DNA of 23,037 nt. It comes from Acanthamoeba lenticulata (taxonomy: Eukaryota > Discosea > Longamoebia > Acanthamoebidae). Below are positions 10,158 through 19,454 of this stretch, in pieces. The stretch lies in contig NAVB01000664.1 of the NCBI GenBank assembly GCA_002179805.1, positions 1 to 23,037 of the forward strand, written 5' to 3'. Within the stretch, counting starts at the first letter, position 1. Every line of letters starts with the position of its first letter. The notes under the pieces were generated by a model. It had not been told where the DNA came from. It did not search any database and was given only the letters and a program-made list of their open reading frames with translations. Position numbers and translations under genes: made by a program.

Positions 10158-13100
10158 ATGTTGTCATCTACGGCGGAGCGGCGGATGTCGCCCACATCAA
10201 GTCCCGCGGGCGGCCTCTCGCTCCCCTCCAAGGGGGCAGGGAAGACCTACGAGGTGGTATGGGCCTTTCAGCTGCCCCTCGAGGCCGTCATAATCGGACT
10301 GGCACAAGCCCTCGACCAGCTTGGATGGCGGGTCGTGGAGAAGGAAAGGAAGTGGACTGATGGACAGGAAGGCAAGGACCGCATCCTCGCCCACGTTGTT
10401 TCCTTTCTTGGGGTACGACATCAAACTCCTATTGTCCCCCCCCGCGTTTATACGCCCCAGATTTTTATTCATTCAAAATCACATTCAGATTCTACATCAG
10501 TACTCCTCTCTCTTTCATTCCTTCTTTCTCGTGTCAGCCGCATCTCGGCTGCGCCCTTCCTGTTGCTTTGGTTTATTTGAAATCCAATCATCAACCAGCT
10601 CAGGCCGCCCTATTTGTGGCTATTTTTGCGGCCCTTGCTATGGCACAAATGCTGGTTCCCAGCAGCGCCTCTTTGTTCACCATCACCTTGTTGTTGTTAT
10701 TCTTTGTTCGAATTCTTCGTCGTCGTCGTAGTCGTATGTTGTGCTGGTTGGCCGCTTCTTCGCCTTCTAACGTGTTGAGTGCGCGCGCGGCGTATGGGCC
10801 ACCAGCTGGTGGAGTTTGTGTTCGACTTCAACGTGGCGACGAAGCCGCAGGGGGAGACCACGTATGTGCGGGCCATCGGCCAGCCCAGCTTCCCGGACCC
10901 GTCCCAAGCCCGCCGGCTGCTCCACCACCTCTACCACGTTCGTCCCTCCTCCGCGCGCGTCCAACTCGACCGGCTGGTCGAAGCCGCCGCGCGTCGTCTT
11001 CTCACTCTGTCTCGTATGTTTGCGTGCGACAGACTCTGCCGCTGACGTCACGATCAGCCATCGCCGTGCGCATGGTCGAGCTTCCACAACAGGTGTGTAC
11101 ATTATGCGCTGCTTGCTTGCTTGCTTGCTTGCTCAAGCCTGGATTCTTGTTATGCATTCCTGACATTCCTGGTGCGCCCAGTACGAGGCGATGCTGGTGC
11201 AAGCCGCGCGGCCGGTCAGCGAGGGCGGCCTGGCCATCAAGGACCGACGATGGCACCTCAAGACACACCACTATTGCTTCGGTTCGGCCTTGCTTGTTTG
11301 TTCGTCTGTGAGTCATTTCCGTTTCAATTCTTAATTAACGCTGCGCTCCAACACAGTGGGTCGGGAGTGGGTGGACTGGGTGGTGAACTACACGGGCCTC
11401 TCGCGCGAGCGCAGCCTCGCCGCCTGCCAGGAGCTGGCCGAGCGGCGCCTGTTTGTGCACGTCGACCGCAAGAAGAAGTTCAAGGACGCCAAGTACTTCT
11501 ACCGCTTCCAGACGGTCTGTGCCGAGGACGAGGACGCTTTCGAGGAGGCCATGAAGGAGGTCGAGGACCAGGGCCGCAAGATCCGGGCCGAGCTGGCCTC
11601 CACCCGCAACAACGGGCGCCACTCAAAGGACCTCTGGCCCCTCGTCTCCTTCTCGGTCTCGTCCCGCGGCTCCAACGACGACAGTGACGACCCTATCGAA
11701 GGTACAGAATTTGTGGCATTTCTCATGCCTTTTAGTGCGCATTTTTGACATTTCTGCACATCATTGCGTGTAGACGAGGAAGAAGAGGACAGGAAGCTGA
11801 TGAAGGGATCACTGTCGCCTGGATCCTCCCGCCGCAAGGTGATCCACCGCTCCCGCTCGAAGAGCTGCGCCTCATCGTCCTTCCCCGAAGAGCCGCTTCA
11901 CCACCCTCATCACCATCACAACCACGCGCCCTCGCCGGGCTCGAGCGGCGGCCACGCCATGTCGACATCATCAAACAACCACTTGGGGCCGCGCAGCGGC
12001 GGATCGCACCTGCGACGGCCATCGGACGAGTCGGCCTACCCGCTGCTCCTGCGCTCCACGTCGCAGCGCAATGCCATCGACGTCTCCATGCTTGCCGGTG
12101 GCACCGGCGGCGCTGGGCCGTCCGGTTCGCTCTCGGGCTCGCACTCGCCGGTGCTGCGGCGGACCATCTCGCAGCGGCCGTCGTCAGAACATAACACGCG
12201 ACACAACAGCTCATCGCTCATCTCCATCGCGGCGGCCAGCGACTTTGTCGTGCCGTCGCCAGCCTCGTCGCCCGGCCCACTGGCCCGCGGCGGCGCTGCC
12301 GCCAGCGCGACGGCCTCGTTGAGCTTGTCGGGCGGCTCGTCTACGTCGCAGCGCGTGAAGAAGCTCAAGTTCGCCAAGACGACCTATGAGATCAAGGCCT
12401 CGACGCCACCGCAGTCACCGGCGAGCTCCCACCAGTCCTCGTCCGACCATCCCCCGTCGTCGACATCGTTCATCCCAGTGTCGACGTCGTCCAGCGCGCC
12501 ATCGGCCTTTCCCTCACTGGCGTCCGTCAACGGCAGCTTCAGCACCTCACCCGTGGGGTCGTCCGTGCTGGGCCGCTCGGCGGACCACATCGACCACCTG
12601 GCCGACGTCATGCTGCCCATCGGGCCCCTGGTCCATGCTATCGCCGACGACAACAGCGACGGGCGCGAGTTCTGCCACAGCAGCGGTGACGGCCACGTCC
12701 TGTACGAGCCCGTCTCGTCAACCGACGCCGACGGGAGCGACGGCGATGACCACCAGCCCCTCCAGCACCAGCATCAGCACCAGCACCAGCTCAGCACGCA
12801 CGTCCACCATGTGCTCGAGCGGCACGGCCATATTGCCGAGCGCTATTCGTCGCCCGATCTGCCGCAGGTTGCGACGCCGCTGGGCCACAAGAAGAAGAAG
12901 GCCTCGTCCATGCGCCTCAACAAGACGACTTCTTACATCGAGCGCCTCACGACGTCGTCGCCCAGCGGAGGGAGAACCGGCGGAATGGCCGAGGCCGTCT
13001 ACTCGGCGTCCTCATCGCCGCCTTCGGCCTCGGCCATGTCGGTCCCGACTGCAGCCTCCTTCTCTTCGTCGGCCCTCAACATCCCGCTCAACAACCTTCA

Positions 13101-16100
13101 GCGACGCAAGTCCAGCTCCACCCCGCCCAGTCCTCGTACGTCCCCTCGCCGCCCTTGCCTTCCTTTGCGACGCATATGTCAGCCTGACACGGACGACCAC
13201 CCACGCACCAACAAGAGCGTGGCAACTCGCCCGTGATGCCGACTCGGCTGCCCACGATGGGAAAGAGCCACACGGCAGACTTCCTTCCTGCGATCTGTAC
13301 GCCTTCCCTCCCTTGGGTTCGGTCTTTTTCGTGTTCGTGTTCGTCTTTTGTGTTCGTGTTCGTTCTTCAAATTCCGCGTGCTTGGTCCTATTTTAGGGCA
13401 AATATCCAAATTTCAGATCGAAGCAAAGAATTGTGATATTTCTTTTTGGGCTATTTGCAGCTCTCGCCTTCTTGACGAAAGAAAAAGGCGCTTGTTGTGT
13501 GGGCCGGTGGTGCCCTGGCGGCAGCCGCCACAACACAACAGCGACAACAACGAAAACATAAATATCCGCTGTTCTGGTTGTTGGTGTTCGTGGCGCAAGA
13601 CGTTCACGTTGAAGACCAGACCAACAACTTGTTGGTATTCTCTATTATGGAATTTTGTGGCCGAGAGTCGGCGGGGCAGGCCCTCATTATGGGGGCTCAG
13701 CGCCGCTTCTCAAGTACACCAGCTCTATCTGCTGCTGGCGACCTCGCGCGGCCAGGTGTTGATCATCATCTTTCTCCCTCTCTTTTCATCCATTTCATCT
13801 TCTCAAATCGAAATCCTGTTCGTTCGATTTCTACCAATGCTCAGCCCCCATCTTTCCAATACTTGTTTGTTGTGAATATGAACTGTTCGAAATATCGCTC
13901 TGTTTGTATGTATGAATGGCATGTGCTGACCTTTAGTTGCGTTTTGTTTTTGAAAACAGTGGAGAAGCGTAGCATTGCGTCGTCGGCGCCCATGTCGCCA
14001 TCGTCCGGGCGTGGGGAGATCATCCAGCAGTCGACCAAGGAGAAGAAGTCCCTCTTGCGGCTCACTGGCCGACGCAAGAAAGACATCAAGGAGCGGGTGC
14101 GTCCTCACATCCTCTCATCCTCTTCGTCCTCGTCCTCACCACCGCCATCGACGGTCATTGTCGTTGTGATTGTTGTTTTTGTCGACCGCGTGCAGAGTGG
14201 CTCGATGGAAACGGTGCCGACACTGGAAGAGGCTGCGTCGTTGGACCGCGAGGGCGGCGGCAGCGAGAAGGGCTTGCGGCGCAAGCGGTCCAAGAGCGCC
14301 AAGAAGAGCAGCAGCGGACGCAGCAGCCGCGACGAGAGCGACGGTGACATCGAGGACGAGCACCTCCGCGACGCCATCAAGCGCAGCGATCTCACCACGC
14401 TGCTCTCCCCGACCTCCTCGTCCAAGCGAGAGGGCAGCAGCCGGTCCATGCGAAGCAGCCGCGAAGACGAGAACGCGTCCAGCACGAGCTCGAGCACGAG
14501 CTCAAGCACCAGCACGAGCACCACGAGCACGACCACGTCGTCGAGCAGCAGCAGCAGCAAGTCGTCCGACCTGAGCGCCAAGCTGGCGTCGTTCCAGGCC
14601 CTGTTCCAGCGCACCGGCGCAGCGGCCATCCACTACGCCGGCGAGTTCTCGCGCACGTCGCCGCGGCCCCACCGCGACCAGTCGTCGCAAATCCAAACCG
14701 ACACGACGGCCACCTCGCCGCTATCGTCCCCGCGAGGCTGGGGCGGCTCGCCGCGCAGCCACCCCACTCCGCGGCCCAACGGGACGCACCAGCAGAACCA
14801 GCTGCAGGCCGCCGCAGCCGCCGGGCTGACCGACACGTCGACCCTCATGCTGCTGGCCGGCGGGCTGGCCGCCGGGGCCGTGCAGCCGTCGCGCCATCAC
14901 CCGCACGACCTCCAGGCCGCGGCGGCAGCGGCGGCGGTGAACGAGGAGGCCTACCGGCGGCTGTTCGAGAGCGAGCTGGCCGAGGTCAACCGCGTGAAGA
15001 AGCGCGTGAGCAAGATGCTGAAGAAGAAGGCCAAGGAGGACAAGCGGCGGCGCGAGGCCGAGCGGGTCTTCTCGGACCTCAACAAGGACCAGACCGTGCG
15101 CAAGCTGGCCAAGGTCTTTGGCGAGGCCTCGCTCTCGGCCGCCTCCACCACGACCAAGGCCTCGTCGAGCAAAGCGCAGCGCGAGGCCCGAGGCAAGGCC
15201 AAGGAGGAGAAGCGCGACAAGTCCGAGAAGAAGCGCAGCAAGAAGCGGCGCGACAAGGAGGGCAAGCGCACGCCCCGCGCCTCAGACGGCGCCGCGGGCA
15301 AGTCGTCCAAGCACGGCGGCCACCGTGACGCGGTGGTGCCTCCGGCCCACCACCCAGCGACGTCGACAGCGGCGGCCGAGGGCCAGCGCTCGGCGTGGGA
15401 CGTTGTCACGGCGGTGGAGCACGAGTCGCGGGCCTACCTGCGCGAGGTTATCTCCGAGCGCAAGAAGCTCGCCGACGACAAGCGCAAGAGCCAGACGCCG
15501 TCCTTGGAGGGCGCGCCCCCGGTCCCGGCCGCGCCGGCCAAGTCGCCCCGGCTCGTCAACCCCAGCGTCTCGGTTCGTCTCTTTGGTTGTTTGTTGGTGT
15601 TGGCAAGCACCGTGCTGACGCTTTCGTGTGGTGTGAGCAGGACGAGTGCCGCCCGGAGGACGAGGAGTGGGACGCCATGATCCGCGGCATGATTGAGCGT
15701 CGCGAGACGGCCCGCCAGAAGCGCAAGGCGTCGGCGTCGTCATCGGTGCGCGACACAGCCCAGCCCGTGCTCCGCCGAAGCGACGGCGACGAGACGTCCT
15801 CCACTGCCTCGACGCCTTCGCCCCGCTCCGAGGTGTCGACGTCGACATCGACCATCTCATCGACCGCCGTCACCGCTCCGACGGCCGACGCGTCGCAGAC
15901 GTCCGAGTCGACAACGACGACAACGACGGCGACGGCAACAGCAGAGGCCGAGGACGAGGACGCCGCGCGGCTGCAACGAAGACGCCGCGAGGCCGAGGAA
16001 CAGGTGCGGCGCGAGGAGGAAGAGGAGCAGGCCGTGCTCGCCCGGCTGCGGGACGAGGTGGCCCAGATGGAGTACCTGCATACGCAGGTCAAGCAGCTCC

Positions 16101-17715
16101 TCTCGCGCAACTACCACCTCAAGATCAAGGTCCACGAGAACGACATGCAGACCCACATCCTCAAGACCACCGTCCAGTCGCAGCTCGGTATTTCTTTCTT
16201 TTCTTTTTTCTATTTATTTATTTGTCACTTATTGCTGTGGCATTTGTGGAATGTACTGACGCCGCGTGATAATGTCGCGTAGGCGAGTACATGGGCGGGG
16301 AGGCCAAGAACTCGTCGTCCTCGGATGAAGATGATGAGGACGAGGAAGAGGATGATGAGGAGGAAGATGACGACGAAGACGAGGACGAGGAAGATGAAGA
16401 CGAGGATGAAGATGATGACGACGAAGAAGACGATGATGAAGACGAAGAGGAGGAAGAGGAGGAGGCTACTGCTGGGGCCGACGAGGATGACGACCCCGAC
16501 TCGGAGTGGCGCAGCATCCACTCGACCCGCACCATCCCCTTCGAGGTTTGTTGCCATCTTGATCTTCCTCATCATCGAACGGTCGCTGACGTGACACTTT
16601 TTCGTCCACCACAGGACATCGAGTTCGCCGAGCCGATCGGGTACGGCGCGTTCGGGGCCGTCAACCGGGCCATCTGGCGCGGCGCCAACGTCGCCGTCAA
16701 GAAGCTCATCTTGGAGCTCAACCCGAAGCAAGTGCAGGAGTTTATGCAGGAGGCCCGCATCATGGAGTGCGTCCTCCCCCCTCTCTTCCTCTTTCATCAT
16801 CGTCATCGTCATCACATGCCGGACTCTATTGCTCACGTCCCTCTTGCTTGTGCTTGTGCTTGTGCTCGTGCTTGTGCGCGGCAGGCGCGTGTCCAACCAC
16901 CCGAACGTGGCCTACTTCTGCGGCGTGACGCTGAAGCCCTACTTCTGCATCGTGAGCGAGTACTACTGCAACGGGACAGTCGTGGACTACCTCAAGAAGC
17001 ACTCGGACGCGTCGTGGGACCTGATCGTGTCGATGGCCATCGGCGCCGCCGCTGGCGTGCTCCACCTCCACAAGGAGAAGATCATCCATCGCGACCTCGC
17101 CGCGCGCAACCTCCTCCTCGACTCCAACTTGAATGGTACCACACGCATCATGCTGACGTCACGCTCATGACGCGCTGCTGACATCACGCTGACGTCATGT
17201 GTGGCGCCAACGCAGTGCACGTGACCGACTTTGGCCTCGCGCGGGCAGTCAAGGCGCAGAACTACGGCAAGACGACGGGCGGGCTGGGCGCCATCAAGTG
17301 GCTCGCGCCAGAGGCCATCACTACCAACCGCTATGATCAGCGAACCGAGGCCTACAGGCACGTTCACTACCGGCTCACCGTGATCATTGCTTCTTTTGTG
17401 CTAATGAGGACGACGGTGGTGATGGTGATGAACAACTGCAGCTTTGCGATCGTCATGTGGGAGATGGTGACGCGGGGCAAGGAGCCCTACGAGGGCGAGG
17501 ACCCGATCCCGATCGCGCTCGGGGTGACGCAGGAGTACAAGCGGCCGCCGGTGCCACGCGACTGCCCGCCCCTGTGGCGACGGCTCATGGAGGACTGCTG
17601 GGACCAGGACCCGCTGAAGCGACCCAGCTTCGACGAGATTTGGACGCGACTCCACGAGTGCTACGAGGACCCGCGCAAGCGCGACCCCCTGCCGCCCAAG
17701 CCCAAGTACACTTAG
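10158..17715 (+). CDS. Very large DEP-domain TKL protein kinase with possible N-terminal KA1-like domain
   Basis: Fifteen exons join in phase: 10158-10412, 10806-11013, 11058-11092, 11182-11281, 11357-11701, 11774-13135, 13216-13296, 13960-14096, 14196-15572, 15641-16187, 16283-16545, 16615-16766, 16885-17135, 17216-17357 and 17442-17715, giving about 1842 residues. Residues 25-150 may form a KA1-like fold. A DEP domain follows at about 175-252 (WHLKTHHYCFVGREWVDWVV to FKDAKYFYRF). About 1300 residues of disordered Ser/His/Gln/Ala-rich sequence then include basic helices, a coiled coil near 1415-1482 (LHTQVKQLLSRNYHLKIKVH) and an acidic run. The kinase (about 1571-1830) has GYGAFGAV, VAVKK, QEAR, HRDLAARN, DFGLAR, AIKWLAPEA and RPSFDEIW, so all catalytic residues are present. 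HRDLAARN and IKWLAPE are tyrosine-kinase-like. DEP domains usually target membranes or receptors. Inferred role: membrane-recruited signalling kinase; Ser/Thr versus Tyr specificity is open. Exons 2-3 and two long introns are the least certain parts. Confidence 0.88.
10413..10805 (+). other. Long first intron of the DEP-kinase gene, may hide an exon
   Basis: Between the KA1-like halves lies a 393-base segment that breaks the frame, far longer than most introns here (60-120 bases). It has a GTACGA donor and a CACCAG acceptor and is T-rich, as an intron should be. A stretch around 10601-10680 is closer to coding composition and could be a missed small exon. Confidence 0.45.
11093..11181 (+). 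repeat. (GCTT)n tetranucleotide repeat in an intron
   Basis: The intron before the DEP exon contains five tandem GCTT units at about 11111-11130. The intron has a GTGTGT donor and a GCCCAG acceptor. Simple repeats of this kind recur in the introns of this gene. Confidence 0.75.
13297..13959 (+). other. Long intron of the DEP-kinase gene with a GC-rich island
   Basis: This 663-base intron starts GTACGC and ends AAAACAG. Near its 5' end is a TTCGTG-type tandem repeat (about 13328-13373). Its middle (about 13660-13765) is GC-richer, with several AG acceptors and a GGCCAG/GTGTTG donor-like site, so a short in-phase exon could be hidden. The flanking exons already join in frame without one. Confidence 0.5.
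16325..16466 (+). repeat. Acidic Glu/Asp tract encoded by imperfect GAN repeats
   Basis: About 47 consecutive codons are almost all GAN, coding for Asp and Glu, just upstream of the kinase domain of the DEP-kinase. Codon use is mixed (GAT, GAC, GAA, GAG), so the run is not a simple microsatellite and is probably kept for its charge. It lies between the coiled coil and the kinase, and its opposite strand gives poly-Ser and hydrophobic shadow frames. Confidence 0.85.
16843..16878 (+). repeat. CTTGTG tandem repeat in a kinase-domain intron
   Basis: Imperfect tandem copies of a CTTGTG hexamer lie just before the acceptor GCGGCAG of the intron that splits the N-lobe of the kinase. The pyrimidine-containing repeat may double as the polypyrimidine tract. 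Confidence 0.6.
17358..17441 (+). other. GC-AG intron within the kinase C-lobe
   Basis: The kinase reads RTEAY up to a codon split after AG, then GCACGT begins the intron; it ends AACTGCAG, and the next exon starts CTTTGCGATC. Joining gives AGC (Ser) and the family-typical YSFAIVMWE. No GT donor in reach restores the frame, so the GC donor is well supported by kinase homology. The intron is 84 bases long. Confidence 0.82.
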
Positions 17716-18092
17716 TAATTTATCAAAGTAGAGTATTCTTTCGTACAACGACCCAAGCGCTTCAGCATTCGCCTGGCCTCTCATACACACTGATGACCAC
17801 ACTGATCAGTGCCCTGAACCCGTGAGCTCTTGACGACCTCTCGTGTGGTCCTTCTCGGGCCCCTACCAGCGATCGGCCAGGAAGGTCGTTTGATTGCGAT
17901 TTCGCGTATTTTCCGGGGAGCGACGCCTGCGCGTTTTGGCGCCAACGCGAGACGCAGGCTTCTGGGGCAAGCGGCCAAGCAACCACGAACGACTTCCAAG
18001 ATGCTGCCTCTGTCGTGCCGCTCGAGTCGCCCAGTTTCTCCCAACCATTACTAGAAAAGCAGAAGCTGCGTGCGAGTAGATTTGCAAAAGAA
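17716..18092. other. Intergenic region, DEP-kinase to BTB-BACK gene
   Basis: No gene is seen in these 377 bases. The kinase 3' UTR begins with an AT-rich stretch just after the stop. The right part should hold the promoter of the BTB gene and includes the nested palindrome listed separately. Confidence 0.5.
17925..17959. promoter_or_regulatory. E2F-like site inside a nested palindrome upstream of the BTB gene
   Basis: TTTTGGCGCC at 17934-17943 fits the E2F/DP consensus (TTTSSCGC), and its core TTGGCGCCAA is a perfect palindrome. It is flanked by CGCGTT and AACGCG arms, and further out by GCCTGCG (17925-17931) and CGCAGGC (17953-17959). It lies about 135-170 bases before the BTB start codon. 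Binding is inferred; only the sequence symmetry is seen. Confidence 0.45.
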
Positions 18093-19371
18093 ATGGACAA
18101 GCTTAGCCCGCGAGGCGTCGAATTAAAGAGAAGAAACACGACGACAGGCTTGCGGAGACGCAGCGAGGAGGGTTCGCGCGGCATGCGGCGTGATGATGCA
18201 GCTACGCCAACTCCTCCAACGTGCCACATATCCATCGTGGAGTGCTTGCAGCACAGCCTTGGCAGACTTCTTTCTGGCGCGGGAGACTACGCATCGATGA
18301 GCGACGTAGTCTTCTACGTGGGGCCAGAGCGCCAGCGGTTCCCTGGCCACCGCTTGCTCTTTGCAACTCAGTCAGAACCCTTTCGTGGTATGCACTTGCA
18401 GCAGCAGCATCAAACTCAAGTACAAAGCTAAACTGAATGCATCTTGGCATCTTCATACAGCCATGCTTTACGGTCCAATGCGAGAGGGCAAGAGCGTTGA
18501 CGAACCCGCTGTGGAGCTGCCCGAAATGGAACCGCATGTGTTTGGGCTTCTGCAGCGCTTCCTCTACACGGGCCAGGTGGGCATGGAGCCCGACGACGTC
18601 CTCCCACTCTTCCGCGTCGCCCACACCTACGCCATCCACCACTTGGCCGAAGCATGCTCGGGCCTACTACAAAGCGGCGTCGACGAAAAGAACGTGATGG
18701 GCCTGCTGCAAGTGGCATGTCTCTACGACGACCACGCCCTGCGGGAGCAATGCCTGAGCGTCATAGGCCCTCGGGCCGATGTGCTGCTGAGCTCAGATGA
18801 GATGCTGGCTCAGCCGCGGACCATCCTCGCCTCCATCTTCCGCTCATCCAAGCTGTGCATCGCCGAGGTGGAGCTGTTCAAGCTGCTCCTAAAGTGGCGC
18901 GCCATTGACCCGGAGAACCGCCACCAAGACGCGTTGGCGCTGGTCCCTCTCGTGCGTTTACCGCTCATCTCGCCCGAGTATCTGTGCTCGCTCGTCAAGC
19001 CCTCGGGGCTCGTCCCGCTGGAACCCCTCTTCGAAGCCATGACCTTTCACGCCAACCCTGACTGCCTTCGTACGTTCGTCTACTTCGTTTTCGTGATTGA
19101 TGAAGTTGGCTAATGATTGCCGACCTGCACAGCCGACACGACGCTCACGCGATTCCAGCCGCGAGACCTGCGCGAGCTCAGCAAGGGCCAGCAGATCGCG
19201 CGGCAGGTCATGCACAAGCGCGCCGCGGCCCGCAAGCAGATGAACGGGCCCTCCCCTTCTTCCTCTGTTCTCAACTCGGCGGTCGATCCGCTCTTCCCGC
19301 TCCCGCTGATGGGCGGACGCGGTACTGCTCCTCCTTCGACCGATGACGACGCCTTTGTGGTCGTGGCTTGA
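18093..19371 (+). CDS. BTB-BACK domain protein
   Basis: Three exons (18093-18387, 18461-19069, 19133-19371) join in frame to 380 residues. After a basic N-terminus of about 60 residues comes a BTB/POZ domain (about 65-175): SDVVFYVGPERQRFPGHRLL, then FRAMLYGPMREG across the first junction, then LLQRFLYTGQVGM and AHTYAIHHLAEAC. A BACK-like helical region follows (about 185-300: VMGLLQVACLYDDHALREQC, then VELFKLLLKWRAID). There are no Kelch repeats; the C-terminus is a short basic helix (about 305-340) and a disordered tail. BTB-BACK proteins usually dimerise and act as Cullin-3 ubiquitin ligase adaptors, with the substrate bound by another domain. Here no known substrate domain is present, so its target is unknown. 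The start is the first in-frame ATG. Confidence 0.88.
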
Positions 19372-19406
19372 CGCCTCCCCCTCCCGTTACTATTAAATAA
19401 TTTGTA

Positions 19407-19412
19407 AATAAA
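19407..19412 (+). terminator. AATAAA polyadenylation signal of the BTB-BACK gene
   Basis: A canonical AATAAA lies about 36 bases after the stop codon, in an AT-rich island. Cleavage shortly downstream would place the mRNA end at or inside the 3' end of the opposite beta-helix gene. Confidence 0.6.
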
Positions 19413-19420
19413 TTCTTGCT

Positions 19421-19426
19421 TTTAAT
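19421..19426 (-). terminator. ATTAAA polyadenylation signal of the beta-helix gene
   Basis: On the minus strand the common variant ATTAAA lies about 29 bases after the beta-helix stop codon. It falls within 10-20 bases of the plus-strand AATAAA, so the two convergent transcripts probably overlap at their tails. Confidence 0.45.
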
Positions 19427-19454
19427 ACATGAAAAAAAATACTTATTCTCTCAT

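Noticed and set aside
11109..11133. Short GCTT repeats considered as a CRISPR-like or tandem array
   Set aside because: A simple tetranucleotide microsatellite in an intron, with no spacers; CRISPR is not expected in a eukaryotic nuclear genome.
12386..13396. 336-codon plus-strand ORF in another frame of the kinase spacer
   Set aside because: It is an Arg/Pro/Ser shadow of the long Ser-rich exon, whose own frame is in phase with DEP and kinase exons.
13497..14195. N-terminal part of the long plus-strand ORF leading into kinase exon 9
   Set aside because: The frame runs through two introns (13297-13959 and 14097-14195) with pyrimidine-rich ends and good splice sites; only the exon parts are coding.
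16218..16535. Minus-strand poly-Ser ORF
   Set aside because: It is the antisense of the Glu/Asp codon run and has no other content.
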